Source: Virgibacillus sp. MSJ-26 (GTDB taxonomy: Bacteria > Bacillota > Bacilli > Bacillales > Amphibacillaceae). From it: 64,000 nucleotides of DNA. Below, one piece after another: positions 1 to 8,483 of the stretch; the stretch's first letter is position 1; each line of letters begins with the position of its first letter. Below the pieces are notes generated by a model, which was not told where the DNA came from, did not search any database, and was given only the letters and a program-made list of their open reading frames with translations. Location of the stretch: positions 1 to 64,000 of the forward strand of contig NZ_JAHLPW010000017.1 in the NCBI RefSeq assembly GCF_018918075.1. Reading direction: 5' to 3'. The position numbers and the translations under genes are program-made.

Positions 1-61
1 AAAAACAGAAAACTCTAATGCCGCCAAACTTCTAAAATAATTCATTTTTATAATGGATGAC

Positions 62-99
62 AAAAGCACACGCTCTAAGTTTTGAACGTGTGCTTTCCT
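62..99. terminator. Hairpin, possible terminator beyond the M42 peptidase gene
   Basis: Inverted arms AAAAGCACACG and CGTGTGCTTT enclose a loop of about 14 bases, with T-rich sequence on both sides. It lies about 120 bases past the stop of the minus-strand peptidase gene and could also end a gene entering from the left edge. Confidence 0.5.
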
Positions 100-217
100 T
101 TGCCACCACTCCTCCTTTGGAACAAGCATAGGAGGTAAAAGTGATAAAAGATAGTAGTTTTTTTCAAAGTGTCCTTGACATGGGGTCCACTTTATTGTGA
201 TAAGCTGTTTTTTTAAA

Positions 218-1303
218 TTACGCTAATTTTATTTCTTTTACTTTATCAGCATCAAGCTTTTTAATCGTTTCTACAATTAATTTTACGGCATTTTCAAAAT
301 CATCGCGGTGAAGGATTGCTGCATGAGAATGAATGTAGCGTGTAGCAATCGTAATCGATAATGAAGGCACTCCATTTGCAGTTAAATGAATCGAGCCTGA
401 GTCAGTTCCGCCTCCTGCAATCGAATCAAACTGATATGGAATCTCGTTCTCTTCCGCAGTTTCAACAACTAAATCACGTACTCCTTTATGAGAGATCATT
501 GAAGCATCATAAAGAATGATTTGTGGTCCTTCACCAAGTTTACTATCCGCTTCTTTTTCAGAAATCCCTGGTGTATCACCTGCGATTCCCACATCAACGC
601 CAAATCCGATATCAGGCTCAATTAAATGAGCTGATGTTTTTGCCCCTCTTAAGCCCACTTCTTCTTGAATTGTGCCGACACCGTAAACGATATTAGGATG
701 GTCAGCGTCTTTTAGCTGTTTAAGTACTTCAATAGCTATTGCACAGCCAATACGATTGTCCCAGGCTTTAGCTAAAAGCATCTTTTCATTTTTAAGCTGA
801 GTAAATTCAAAATACGGTACAATTGAATCTCCTGGTTTTACACCGAATTCTTTAGCTTCTTCTCTGCTGGAAGCACCAATGTCAATAAACATATCTTTAA
901 TTTCAACCGGCTTTTTACGTGCTTCTGCGGTTAAAATATGTGGTGGTTTTGAACCAATCACTCCAGTGACATCACCTTGTGAAGTCATAATTGTCACTCG
1001 CTGTGCAAGCATAACTTGACTCCACCAGCCTCCAATTGTTTGAAAGTATACAAAACCTTTATCATCTATTCTTGTCACCATAAATCCAATTTCATCTAGA
1101 TGCCCAGCTACCATAATTTTAGGACCGTTCTCATCCCCGGTTTTCCTTGCAACCAGACTGCCAAGATTATCCGTAAATACTTCGTCTGCATGAGGCTCGA
1201 TATACTTGGTCATCACGTCTCTTGCTTCTTTTTCATGACCTGATATACCTTTTGCATCAGTCAGGTCTTTAAGCATGGCTAGTGTTTCATCCAATTTTGT
1301 CAT
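218..1303 (-). CDS. ysdC: M42 family metallopeptidase (glutamyl aminopeptidase type, YsdC-like)
   Basis: Predicted cytosolic dinuclear-metal aminopeptidase that trims N-terminal residues from peptides. The 361-residue length is normal for the M42 family. Metal-ligand motifs appear in order: AGHLDEIGF (His68, Asp70), [26 protein letters not shown] and a C-terminal [10 protein letters not shown]. The ATG follows an AGGAGG-like site. In B. subtilis ysdC lies next to ysdB and rplT. Here a dUTPase gene and an SDR gene separate it from ysdB, so it is probably its own unit. The peptidase fold is clear; the exact substrate is not. Confidence 0.9.
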   Translation of the reverse strand: MTKLDETLAMLKDLTDAKGISGHEKEARDVMTKYIEPHADEVFTDNLGSLVARKTGDENGPKIMVAGHLDEIGFMVTRIDDKGFVYFQTIGGWWSQVMLAQRVTIMTSQGDVTGVIGSKPPHILTAEARKKPVEIKDMFIDIGASSREEAKEFGVKPGDSIVPYFEFTQLKNEKMLLAKAWDNRIGCAIAIEVLKQLKDADHPNIVYGVGTIQEEVGLRGAKTSAHLIEPDIGFGVDVGIAGDTPGISEKEADSKLGEGPQIILYDASMISHKGVRDLVVETAEENEIPYQFDSIAGGGTDSGSIHLTANGVPSLSITIATRYIHSHAAILHRDDFENAVKLIVETIKKLDADKVKEIKLA

Positions 1304-1454
1304 ATGTAGCTATTTCCTCCTTCAATAACATGTCTTCTTAATTATAACTTTTTTTTGAAAAAATAGACACTATTTAATCTTTACTCTATTGGATATTAAT
1401 TGCTTTTTCTACTATTACCCATTAAAGCGAGTTGACCGTATATAATTCCCTTAA

Positions 1455-1937
1455 TTAGTAACCCTTATCTTGTCTAATATAGTTCACTTCATTTTTACTT
1501 ATGTAGGCTTTCCTAATTTCTTCCTCATCGATATCCATTTGAATACCTAACTGTAAATAGTTATTGAAAAGATTTTCATAACTTTTTTGCGTTGGGTTAT
1601 TGATAAATACAGTACATGCTTCAAAGACATTTAAAAAGACTTCTGTTAACTGTTGTTCTGATTTAGTTAATGGCTTCGAGTTGAAAGAGAGACCTTGATC
1701 AATACCCAATGACATAATAAAATGAACACCGTCAACATATTCCTCTAATACAGTCTCTCTAGCACTACTTGGTTTTGTACTCCAAAATTTAAAGCAACGT
1801 GTTTCGTTAGCTAATTCGCCTAACTCAACAAGAAGCGCTAAACTTTTTTCATGAAATAGATCACTAGTCAAATCGTGATTTGATTCTATATAGCGGTCTA
1901 ACTTGTCCTGCATTTTAAATAAAGATGACCAATCCAC
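1455..1937 (-). CDS. Dimeric all-alpha dUTPase (dUTPase_2 family)
   Basis: Likely hydrolyses dUTP to dUMP and PPi, keeping uracil out of DNA. The 160-residue protein has the paired acidic motifs of the all-alpha NTP pyrophosphatases: ELGELANE near residue 38 and EEYVDGVHF near residue 66, with FKFWS between them, as in dUTPase_2/MazG-like enzymes. The start is GTG, with AAGGAG about 9 bases upstream. It is divergent from the SDR gene and about 150 bases upstream of the M42 gene on the same strand. The family is often carried by phages, but nothing else here looks phage-derived. Confidence 0.8.
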   Translation of the reverse strand: MDWSSLFKMQDKLDRYIESNHDLTSDLFHEKSLALLVELGELANETRCFKFWSTKPSSARETVLEEYVDGVHFIMSLGIDQGLSFNSKPLTKSEQQLTEVFLNVFEACTVFINNPTQKSYENLFNNYLQLGIQMDIDEEEIRKAYISKNEVNYIRQDKGY

Positions 1938-2043
1938 TTAATACAACTCCTTTGTCAATTTCATTTATTGTATCATTTTTTCCTACACCTTATAAAACAT
2001 ATTCTATCTCTGTTTTATTGTATACACTGTACCGGCTCTATAA

Positions 2044-2092
2044 AAGACATGAGTAAACAAAAATGGTATAATTTACTTGTACGAACAAGTAA
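2044..2092 (+). promoter_or_regulatory. Promoter of the SDR gene with a 20-bp palindromic operator
   Basis: An extended -10 (TGGTATAAT, core 2067-2072) lies 17 bases after a weak -35 AAGACA (2044-2049). Immediately downstream, 2073-2092 reads TTACTTGTACGAACAAGTAA, a near-perfect palindrome that would cover the transcription start. The layout suggests repression, perhaps by a TetR-type protein. No repressor gene lies beside it. Confidence 0.6.
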
Positions 2093-2154
2093 TAAAGTTG
2101 TTAATATTTTCTTAGTACCTGATCAAACTATTAATAAAAGTAGGAGTGATTTTA

Positions 2155-2958
2155 ATGGGAAGATTAGAAGGTAAAGTCGCATTAATAACAGGTGGAGCAT
2201 CAGGAATTGGGTTATCCACAGCAAAGCTCATGGCTAAAGAAGGTGCAAAAGTAGTTATTGGTGATTTTAATGAAGAAGGTGCCAAACAAGCTGCGAATGA
2301 AATTATAGCTGATGGCGGCGAGGCATCTGGTATATTCCTTGATGCATCAGTACAAGAATCAATTAAAGATGCCATTGATTATACAGTTAATAAATACAAT
2401 TCCTTAACCATTCTGTATAATAATGTAGGTTTAACTAACCTTCAAAAAGACTTAGACGTTGTAAACATAGATTTAGATGAATGGGATCGTTTAATGAATG
2501 TTAATCTTAAGAGTGTGGTTGTAGGTTCTCGTTATGCTATTCCACATATGAAAGATGCAGGTGGTGGTTCCATTATCAACACAGCTTCCATGGCGGCATT
2601 CGCAAGTGATTCGATTCGTTCAGCCTACGGAGCCTCTAAAGCTGCTGTGGTACATTTGACTAAATATATAGCTACGCAGTATGGTAAAGACAATATCCGT
2701 TGTAACGGTGTTGCTCCTGGACTTATTTTAACACCTGCAGCTAAGAATAACTTATCTGAGGACTTGCAAGCTGAATTTGAAAAACACAATGCTCTTCCTT
2801 ATCATGGAGAACCAGATGATATTGGTCACGCAGTTGTGTTCCTTGCTTCAGATGAATCCAAATTCATGACCGGGCAAACTCTACAAATTGAAGGTGGCCA
2901 TTACTTGGCAAACCCGACAACTCCTTTCTTTAATGAACTCGCTAAAAAGAATAAATAA
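2155..2958 (+). CDS. Short-chain dehydrogenase/reductase (classical SDR)
   Basis: NAD(P)-dependent oxidoreductase of the classical SDR family, about 267 residues. It has the nucleotide-binding motif GGASGIG near the N-terminus, NNVG, the catalytic Ser in NTASMAAF, and Tyr-x3-Lys in SAYGASKAAV. Asp in VVIGDFNE after beta-2 suggests NAD preference. The ATG at 2155 is chosen over an upstream in-frame GTG (2146) because TAGGAG sits 8 bases before it and overlaps the GTG. Single gene with its own promoter, operator and terminator. The substrate cannot be deduced. Confidence 0.85.
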   Translation: MGRLEGKVALITGGASGIGLSTAKLMAKEGAKVVIGDFNEEGAKQAANEIIADGGEASGIFLDASVQESIKDAIDYTVNKYNSLTILYNNVGLTNLQKDLDVVNIDLDEWDRLMNVNLKSVVVGSRYAIPHMKDAGGGSIINTASMAAFASDSIRSAYGASKAAVVHLTKYIATQYGKDNIRCNGVAPGLILTPAAKNNLSEDLQAEFEKHNALPYHGEPDDIGHAVVFLASDESKFMTGQTLQIEGGHYLANPTTPFFNELAKKNK

Positions 2959-2981
2959 CATTATTCAAGCACGAAAGGTAT

Positions 2982-3015
2982 AAGACATTTTCTTTAAAAA
3001 AGAAGATGTCTTTTT
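2982..3015 (+). terminator. Terminator of the SDR gene
   Basis: Stem AAGACATTTTCTT / AAGAAGATGTCTT followed by a T-run, about 25 bases past the SDR stop codon. Confidence 0.8.
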
Positions 3016-3051
3016 AGTAGATAAAACATTAATTAATTTTTTAATGATTAA

Positions 3052-3080
3052 TGAAACCTCTTCCCACCTTTTTCCGTATA
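3052..3080 (+). promoter_or_regulatory. Sigma-W promoter of ysdB
   Basis: TGAAAC at 3052-3057, a 17-base spacer, then CGTATA at 3075-3080. This matches the sigma-W consensus (TGAAAC, 16-17 bases, CGTA). B. subtilis ysdB is a known sigma-W target, which supports the reading. Confidence 0.8.
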
Positions 3081-3112
3081 TATGGTAATATGGTTCAGGG
3101 AGTCGATTGATC

Positions 3113-3502
3113 ATGATTGTGATAATGTTCCGCATCCTTTTACTTATGGCTTTAGTAATACTTTTCTACACTATTTTACAATATCTTAAAAATCCACAAA
3201 GACGACTAGAAATCGCGAAATCTAGCAATGACTTTTACTTTGTGGACGAAGCTAATAATAGTAAAAAAAATCTTCAATTCGTTTATAAAGGATGTCTTTT
3301 TGAAGGTGAAAAGTATTTAGGAACTACGGAAGAATCTTTTGAAGTTGTTGATATTCAGATTACAGCACGTCAACCTATGGATTTAAAGGGGTTTACACGT
3401 GATGATCTCTATTTTCTAGAAAAAGAAATCCTCATCCGTTATCCTTACGCCAAAATAGAATGGAAACATCCTATCAATCAGCTCTTGTTGAAAATGGATT
3501 GA
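3113..3502 (+). CDS. ysdB: Sigma-W pathway protein YsdB
   Basis: Small protein of about 129 residues with one N-terminal membrane segment (roughly residues 2-22) and a cytoplasmic remainder, matching YsdB of Bacillus in size, neighbourhood and layout. Function is unknown beyond membership of the sigma-W envelope-stress response. ATG 3113 is preferred over TTG 3107 because CAGGGAG lies about 10 bases upstream of it. A sigma-W promoter ends about 30 bases before the start. It converges on the VTT-domain gene and shares a bidirectional terminator with it. Confidence 0.75.
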   Translation: MIVIMFRILLLMALVILFYTILQYLKNPQRRLEIAKSSNDFYFVDEANNSKKNLQFVYKGCLFEGEKYLGTTEESFEVVDIQITARQPMDLKGFTRDDLYFLEKEILIRYPYAKIEWKHPINQLLLKMD

Positions 3503-3532
3503 GTCATACAAATCCCTACTTGTACAGTTTCC

Positions 3533-3565
3533 ATGAAAGCTCATCATGTTGTGATGAGCGTTTTC
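3533..3565. terminator. Bidirectional terminator between ysdB and the VTT-domain gene
   Basis: GCTCATCA and TGATGAGC arms around a 5-base loop, extended by ATGAAA / TTTTCAT, giving T-rich tails on both strands. Confidence 0.7.
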
Positions 3566-4136
3566 ATGTGCTCACTTGGAAAAATTCTTGCCAAGTGATA
3601 GTTATTTCTTTTTTTCGTAAAATAAAAATTAAGAATAATAATGAAGATAACATCGAGAAGATGTGCAATGAGGATAAATTTGATAGTTGTTGACCAATTG
3701 AGGTATACACGATAGCTAAGGGGATGTTTGAAATAAAGGATGATTTCATATAATCTTTAAAGTTAGCTGTCATGTCTATCAAACATAAAGATAATAGATG
3801 AAAGTGAATAAAAGGAACTAAACGCAGTAGAGCTATTTGCGATGTTGTCATCTCCGTACGTTGCCCTATTAATCTCCCTTTTAGCGCCGTCAACCTTTTC
3901 AGCATCCTAGGCATTCGTTTGATTACTCCATAAAAAAGAATACTTGATAATGTAATACCAATTAATGAATATAATGTGCCTGCAAGAGTTCCAAATAAAA
4001 TTCCGCCTGAAATACAAATGAACATGACTGGCAAAAATAAGATGGGCCTTAATAAATGAAAGCTAATGAACAGTAGAGGGCCAAGCAATCCTCCTGTACC
4101 AATATACATCATAATATTGTTACCAATTAGTTCCAT
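3564..4136 (-). CDS. ytxB: TVP38/TMEM64 (VTT domain) family membrane protein, YtxB-like
   Basis: Integral membrane protein of 190 residues with about five hydrophobic segments and the VTT/DedA-like core (PVMFICISGGILFGTLAG, later LLRLVPFIHFHLL). The family is related to DedA and is thought to act in lipid scrambling or undecaprenyl phosphate recycling. The ATG at 4136 is chosen because AAGGAGGT lies 6 bases before it; an upstream in-frame extension of 25 codons has no such site. YtxB lies near dnaI/thrS in B. subtilis, so the neighbourhood fits but the order differs. Confidence 0.7.
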   Translation of the reverse strand: MELIGNNIMMYIGTGGLLGPLLFISFHLLRPILFLPVMFICISGGILFGTLAGTLYSLIGITLSSILFYGVIKRMPRMLKRLTALKGRLIGQRTEMTTSQIALLRLVPFIHFHLLSLCLIDMTANFKDYMKSSFISNIPLAIVYTSIGQQLSNLSSLHIFSMLSSLLFLIFILRKKEITITWQEFFQVST

Positions 4137-4306
4137 AACTAACCTCCTTAAGAAGCTATTTTCCCACCTCATTAATATATATGACAAATACCAATCGTAT
4201 ATGACATACATCAGAATTAGAATAGAATAAACTCATCCCCATCGGACTAACGGATTATCTTCTTACATAATAGATATAAACTGTGAAGTAAGATCCTTTA
4301 CCTTGG

Positions 4307-4387
4307 TCTATGCGTCTTCGTTCGGCTCCATGCGTCTTCATCCTCGATCTATGCGTTCTCACCCCGATCTATACGTCTTCTTCACGG
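4307..4387. repeat. Four imperfect 20-bp tandem repeats
   Basis: Four units begin near 4307, 4327, 4348 and 4368, each close to TCTATGCGTCTTC followed by a variable CCCGA-like end. Similar sequence appears at about 56506-56536. No coding or terminator role is evident. Confidence 0.7.
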
Positions 4388-4444
4388 TTTCATCCTGTGC
4401 ATAGAAGTCTAAAACAGTGTCCATGGAAAGCAGCCATCCGGAAG

Positions 4445-4512
4445 ATTCCAAACATTCGCGATGACGTCTGCTTTGAAAACAGCCCGTTAGTTACTGCATA
4501 GTTTGTGAATTA
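4445..4512. repeat. Fragment of the dispersed intergenic repeat (family A edge)
   Basis: It contains GCTTTGAAAACAGCCC followed by GTTAGTTACTGCATAG. This edge is shared with the long copies at 12963-13232 and, inverted, 21575-21885. The rest of the 4137-4570 gap holds only this, the tandem repeats and the rplT terminator. Confidence 0.6.
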
Positions 4513-4522
4513 TATGAGATAT

Positions 4523-4559
4523 AAAAAAGATCAAACCGATGACGGTTTGATCTTTTTTA
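4523..4559 (-). terminator. Terminator of the infC-rpmI-rplT operon
   Basis: Perfect stem AAAAAAGATCAAACCG / CGGTTTGATCTTTTTT with a 4-base loop, 11 bases past the rplT stop. It is symmetric and could act on both strands. Confidence 0.9.
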
Positions 4560-4570
4560 TAACAATTAAC

Positions 4571-4927
4571 TTATTTAAGAGCTGCTTTTGCTTGTTCAGC
4601 GAGCTGAGAAAATGCTTTCTCATCATGTATTGCAAGTTCTGATAACATTTTTCTGTTAACTTCTACACCTGCAAGTTTTAGACCGTGCATAAGCTTATTA
4701 TATGACAAGTCATTCATACGAGCAGCAGCATTAATACGTGTAATCCATAGTTTACGGAAATCACGTTTTTTCTGTCTGCGGTCACGGTATGCATATTGAC
4801 CTGATTTCATAACTTGCTGTTTTGCTGTTTTAAATAAAGTTCTTTTAGAACCATAATATCCTTTTGCTAATTTTAATACACGTTTACGACGTTTACGGGT
4901 AACTGTACCACCTTTAACACGTGCCAT
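4571..4927 (-). CDS. rplT: 50S ribosomal protein L20
   Basis: Assembly protein of the large ribosomal subunit, and in Bacillus the autoregulator that binds the infC leader. The 118 residues match the family length. The basic N-terminal helix ([23 protein letters not shown]) and the globular C-terminal RNA-binding half ([20 protein letters not shown]) are intact. Last gene of infC-rpmI-rplT, about 60 bases after rpmI, with a strong terminator behind it. Confidence 0.98.
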   Translation of the reverse strand: MARVKGGTVTRKRRKRVLKLAKGYYGSKRTLFKTAKQQVMKSGQYAYRDRRQKKRDFRKLWITRINAAARMNDLSYNKLMHGLKLAGVEVNRKMLSELAIHDEKAFSQLAEQAKAALK

Positions 4928-4988
4928 TGAAATTCCCTCCTAGTACATTCAAAATCTATGAAATGTAAGTTTATAAATTATTTTTGAT

Positions 4989-5180
4989 TTACGGAAGCAT
5001 ATTTTTAATGCGTTTATAATCTCCACTTGCTACAATAGCTGATTTACGTAGTTTACGTTTTTGTTTTTGTGATTTATTTGCAGCCAAGTGACTTGTATAA
5101 GCATGGCCTCGTTTCAATTTTCCTGAAGCCGTTCTTTTAAAACGTTTTTGTGAACCTTTATGAGTTTTCATTTTAGGCAT
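4989..5180 (-). CDS. rpmI: 50S ribosomal protein L35
   Basis: Small basic protein of the large subunit, 63 residues (the family is usually 64-66). The conserved start [20 protein letters not shown] and the C-terminal KRIKNMLP are present. It sits between infC and rplT, 30 bases after infC, behind an AAGGAGG-type site, as in other Firmicutes. Confidence 0.97.
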   Translation of the reverse strand: MPKMKTHKGSQKRFKRTASGKLKRGHAYTSHLAANKSQKQKRKLRKSAIVASGDYKRIKNMLP

Positions 5181-5210
5181 AAATATTTCCTCCTTAAATT
5201 TCAGTTAAAT

Positions 5211-5726
5211 TTATTTGTCAGAAGACGGAGCTAACATCATAAACATATTACGGCCTTCCATTTTAGGTTTAGATTGAACAGATGCAACATCTTTTAATTC
5301 TTCTGCTAAACGTTCTAGAACTTCGCGCCCTAAGTCTTTATGAGTGATCGCACGTCCACGAAAACGAACAGATGCTTTTACCTTATCTCCGTTTTCAATA
5401 AACTTTCTAGCATTTCTTAATTTCGTGTTGAAATCATGATCGCCAATTGCTGGTGTAAATCGTACTTCTTTTACGTTAATTACACGCTGCTTTTTCCGTG
5501 CTTCTTTTTCTTTTTTCTGTTGCTCATAACGATACTTCCCATAATCCATAATTCGACCAACTGGTGGTTTTGCATTAGGAGCCACCAATACAAGATCAAG
5601 ATTTCTCGTCTCGGCAATTTCCAGTGCATCTTTGCGAGATTTCACTCCTAGCTGGTCACCATTTGAATCAATAAGTCGTATTTCTCTCGCACGAATTTTT
5701 TCATTGACATTCATTTCTTTGCTAAT
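5211..5726 (-). CDS. infC: Translation initiation factor IF-3, with an AUU start
   Basis: Binds the 30S subunit and proofreads start codons. The 171 residues run from [20 protein letters not shown] to the C-terminal domain ending near [13 protein letters not shown], full length for IF-3. The start is placed at ATT 5726 because GGAGGTGG lies 6 bases before it and the sequence from there matches the usual IF-3 N-terminus. An ATG 21 codons further upstream has no ribosome site. A rare AUU start that IF-3 itself discriminates against is the classic autoregulation of infC. First gene of the operon, behind an L20-type leader. Confidence 0.93.
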   Translation of the reverse strand: MSKEMNVNEKIRAREIRLIDSNGDQLGVKSRKDALEIAETRNLDLVLVAPNAKPPVGRIMDYGKYRYEQQKKEKEARKKQRVINVKEVRFTPAIGDHDFNTKLRNARKFIENGDKVKASVRFRGRAITHKDLGREVLERLAEELKDVASVQSKPKMEGRNMFMMLAPSSDK

Positions 5727-5990
5727 AGCCAGCCACCTCCAAAAATATTTGTGTTGCTGATCTGACATTGACAAGTAAATTATATTCACTACAAAATCTT
5801 ACAACGAATTGAATGATTGATTATCTTTCGTTTTCTAAACACATAAAAAAATGCAGGCACACAAGGGCACCCACACGTCTCCAACATTTAATAGAAAAAT
5901 CTTTGGAACCAGTCGACTACGGAGAACCGCGTCAATCAGGTGAGAAGCGGGTGCTTCTACTTGTCACAGATCATTATTGTATTAAACAAC
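5727..5990 (-). ncRNA. L20-type leader RNA of the infC-rpmI-rplT operon
   Basis: A leader of about 265 bases separates the infC promoter from the infC start. It has several paired segments (for example AGAAGC / GCTTCT) and an internal terminator-like hairpin. In Bacillus, L20 binds this leader and promotes premature termination. Position and layout fit; I cannot align it to the family model by eye. Confidence 0.65.
5844..5877 (-). terminator. Attenuator hairpin within the infC leader
   Basis: On the minus strand GTGGGTGC pairs with GTGCCTGC (with several G-U pairs) around a short loop, followed by seven T residues. It lies about 120 bases upstream of infC, where the L20-controlled attenuator is expected. 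Confidence 0.6.
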
Positions 5991-5996
5991 TTTTAT

Positions 5997-6025
5997 AGAA
6001 TAACATAAAAATAAACTACTGTCAA
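5997..6025 (-). promoter_or_regulatory. Sigma-A promoter of infC
   Basis: Minus-strand TTGACA (6020-6025), a 17-base spacer and TATTCT (5997-6002). Confidence 0.8.
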
Positions 6026-6053
6026 TTAGTTTCTTGCTTACCTGCTATTAATA

Positions 6054-6098
6054 GTATAGCATAGGTCAACGCCAAAATAAAGCGTTCCTATGCTATAC
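6054..6098 (-). other. Strong hairpin downstream of thrS without a T-run
   Basis: Perfect 12-bp arms GTATAGCATAGG / CCTATGCTATAC with an inner AACGC / GCGTT stem, 32 bases past the thrS stop. It is in the place of the thrS terminator but lacks a U-tract on either strand. Confidence 0.6.
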
Positions 6099-6129
6099 AC
6101 CGTGCTCTTAGTTATTTTTATTTGTAATA

Positions 6130-8076
6130 TTATTTTTTATTTAACACTTTATTATCAATTTCTTTTTTAATCAACTGTTCAAACTCATCATAACTAACTG
6201 TATTGGATTCTTTTTCACCATATCTTCTTACATTGACAGCATTTTCCTCAATTTCTTTATCACCGACGACTAAGGCGAATGGAATTTTTTCAGTTTGAGC
6301 TGAACGAATTTTATAACCTATTTTTTCGTCTCGATTGTCAACTTCTACACGAACACCATCAAATTGTAGTTTTTCAGCAATCTTCTCAGCATAATCTAAA
6401 TGTGCATCTAGAGAAACAGGTATGATTTTAGCCTGTACTGGTGCAAGCCATGTTGGAAATGCACCTTTATATTCTTCAATTAAGAATGCGACAAAGCGTT
6501 CCATCGTGCCAACTACACCTCGATGAATAACAACTGGACGATGTTCCTTTCCGTCTTTTCCGATGTAGGAAAGATCAAATTTTTCCGCTGCTTGGTAATC
6601 AAGTTGTACTGTGGATAAGGTTTCATCATGTCCGAGAGCGGTTTGAACTTGAACATCTAATTTCGGGCCGTAGAAAGCCGCTTCTCCAATTGCTTCAACA
6701 TAATCTAGATTCAATTCATCCAAAGTTTCTTTTAATGTTGATTCAGCTTTATCCCACATCTCATCATTATCAATATATTTTTCTTTATCTTCTGGGTCAC
6801 GATAAGAAAGACGGAAATAATAATCTTCGATACCGAAATCTTTATACACATGTTGGATAAGTTCAACGACACGCACAAACTCATCTTTCAACTGATCTGG
6901 ACGTGCAAAGATATGGGAGTCATTTAAAGTCATGGCTCGTACTCTTTGTAATCCAGCCAAAGCACCGGACATTTCATAACGATGCTGCATGCCTAGTTCT
7001 GCAATTCGAACTGGTAGATCTCGATAACTGTGTAGCGTATTTGAGTACACCATCATATGATGTGGGCAATTCATCGGGCGTAAAATTAATTCTTCATTAT
7101 CCATTTCCATAAATGGGAACATGTCGTCATGGTAGTGATCAAGGTGCCCACTTGTTTTGTACAACTCTTTACTACCTAAGACTGGTGTGTATACATGATC
7201 ATAGCCTAAACGCTCTTCTATATCCACAATATATCGTTCGATTTCACGACGGATTGTTGCTCCATGAGGTAGCCACAGAGGCAAACCTTGTCCAACTTTT
7301 TGAGAAATAGTAAATAAATTTAATTCTTTCCCCAATCGACGGTGGTCCCTCTCTTTGCGTTCCTGTAACAGTTGTAAATAATCATCGACTTGGCTTTTCT
7401 TTTCAAAAGCAGTGCCATAAATACGTTGTAATTGTTTGTTATTACTATCCCCGCGCCAATAAGCACCGGAAATACTCAATAATTTAAAAGCTTTAATCTT
7501 ATTCGTGGATGGAACATGGATTCCTCTACATAGATCGAAAAATTCGCCTTGTTTATAAATCGTGACTTGTTCATCCTCTGGAATATCATCAATCAGTTCT
7601 AACTTGAGATTATCCCCTATTTCTTTAAACATTTCTTTTGCTTCTTCTCTTGAAACTTCGATTCTTTCGATTTCTAAATTAGCATCGATAATCCGTTGCA
7701 TCTCTTTTTCGATTTTCGGTAGGTCATCTGGAGTTAATTTATGTTCCATATCCATATCATAATAAAATCCTTCGTCAATAACAGGACCTACACCAAATTG
7801 AACATTCTTATAAAGTCGCTTAACCGCTTGAGCCATTAAGTGAGCTGTAGAATGACGCATCACTTCAATGCCTTCATTATCCCTCGCAGTAATAATTTCA
7901 ATTGCTCCACCGTGAGTTAATTCTCTTTTTAGATCAATGAGTTCACCATCTAACTTAATAGCCAATGCTTGTTTCTTCAACCCTGGTGATATAAAAGCCG
8001 CTATCTCTTCACCTGTTGTTCCTTCGTTAAATTGTTTACTCGCTCCATCTGGAAAAATGATGTTTATTTCTGCCAT
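6130..8076 (-). CDS. thrS: Threonyl-tRNA synthetase
   Basis: Charges tRNA-Thr. The 648 residues run through an N-terminal TGS domain, the editing domain ([12 protein letters not shown] near residue 75, the HxxxH zinc/editing motif), the class II catalytic core with [10 protein letters not shown], and a C-terminal anticodon-binding domain. ATG 8076 is preferred over GTG 8085 because AAAGGAGTGG overlaps that GTG and sits at the right distance from the ATG. It is preceded by a T-box leader and followed by the separately transcribed infC operon. Confidence 0.98.
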   Translation of the reverse strand: MAEINIIFPDGASKQFNEGTTGEEIAAFISPGLKKQALAIKLDGELIDLKRELTHGGAIEIITARDNEGIEVMRHSTAHLMAQAVKRLYKNVQFGVGPVIDEGFYYDMDMEHKLTPDDLPKIEKEMQRIIDANLEIERIEVSREEAKEMFKEIGDNLKLELIDDIPEDEQVTIYKQGEFFDLCRGIHVPSTNKIKAFKLLSISGAYWRGDSNNKQLQRIYGTAFEKKSQVDDYLQLLQERKERDHRRLGKELNLFTISQKVGQGLPLWLPHGATIRREIERYIVDIEERLGYDHVYTPVLGSKELYKTSGHLDHYHDDMFPFMEMDNEELILRPMNCPHHMMVYSNTLHSYRDLPVRIAELGMQHRYEMSGALAGLQRVRAMTLNDSHIFARPDQLKDEFVRVVELIQHVYKDFGIEDYYFRLSYRDPEDKEKYIDNDEMWDKAESTLKETLDELNLDYVEAIGEAAFYGPKLDVQVQTALGHDETLSTVQLDYQAAEKFDLSYIGKDGKEHRPVVIHRGVVGTMERFVAFLIEEYKGAFPTWLAPVQAKIIPVSLDAHLDYAEKIAEKLQFDGVRVEVDNRDEKIGYKIRSAQTEKIPFALVVGDKEIEENAVNVRRYGEKESNTVSYDEFEQLIKKEIDNKVLNKK

Positions 8077-8160
8077 GTTAACCACTCCTTTAGCAATTTC
8101 ACTATTTTATTTTCTTAGAATCTCATGAGCTTAAAGTGAGTATTTATTATCTAAAATTTC

Positions 8161-8435
8161 AAAAAACGCCCGTACCTCTGCTGATATGCAAAGGGACGAG
8201 CGTTGTACACGTGGTTCCACCCTTATTTCCGTACTTAAAAAAATTACGAAAACGGCTTTGGTATCATTAACGCTGACAAGCGCTACTGTTTACTTTAGTT
8301 CAACAGTAGAGTTCAAAGGTGGTAGTCACTTATAGGTCAGAGGAAACTCTCAGCCTTGGCTTCCATCTCTTATCAAACCTTGTACTTAAATGACCATATC
8401 CTTATCGTTACTTTTGAATTTAATAATTTTATAGT
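8161..8435 (-). ncRNA. T-box riboswitch (thrS leader)
   Basis: The minus strand carries the T-box core AAGGGTGGAACCACG (around 8210-8224), followed by a terminator stem built from AACGCTCGT and GTACGGGCGTT with a run of six T residues (8161-8204). The UGGA bulge would pair with a tRNA ending in UCCA. A candidate Thr specifier ACT lies in TTTGAACTCT on the 3' side of stem I; that codon assignment is inferred from thrS being the downstream gene. Confidence 0.92.
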
Positions 8436-8437
8436 AT

Positions 8438-8465
8438 ATTATACCGAATTCTGTCATAAATGCAA
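8438..8465 (-). promoter_or_regulatory. Promoter of the thrS T-box transcript
   Basis: Minus-strand TTGCAT (8460-8465), 16-base spacer, TATAAT (8438-8443), between the ytxC stop and the T-box. Confidence 0.75.
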
Positions 8466-8483
8466 GCTGTTTTCTTTATTTTT

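Noticed and set aside
141..200. 19-codon frame behind GGAGGT at the left edge
   Set aside because: Good ribosome site but very short, and it overlaps a possible IS relic; no support for translation.
1455..1937. Prophage marker
   Set aside because: Dimeric dUTPases are common in phages, but no integrase, structural or lysis gene is near and the host block continues on both sides.
4307..4387. CRISPR array
   Set aside because: Units are 20-21 bp and contiguous without spacers, imperfect, and no cas genes are present.
5813..5998. 61-codon plus-strand frame
   Set aside because: It is the reverse complement of the infC leader and attenuator, which explains the sequence better.
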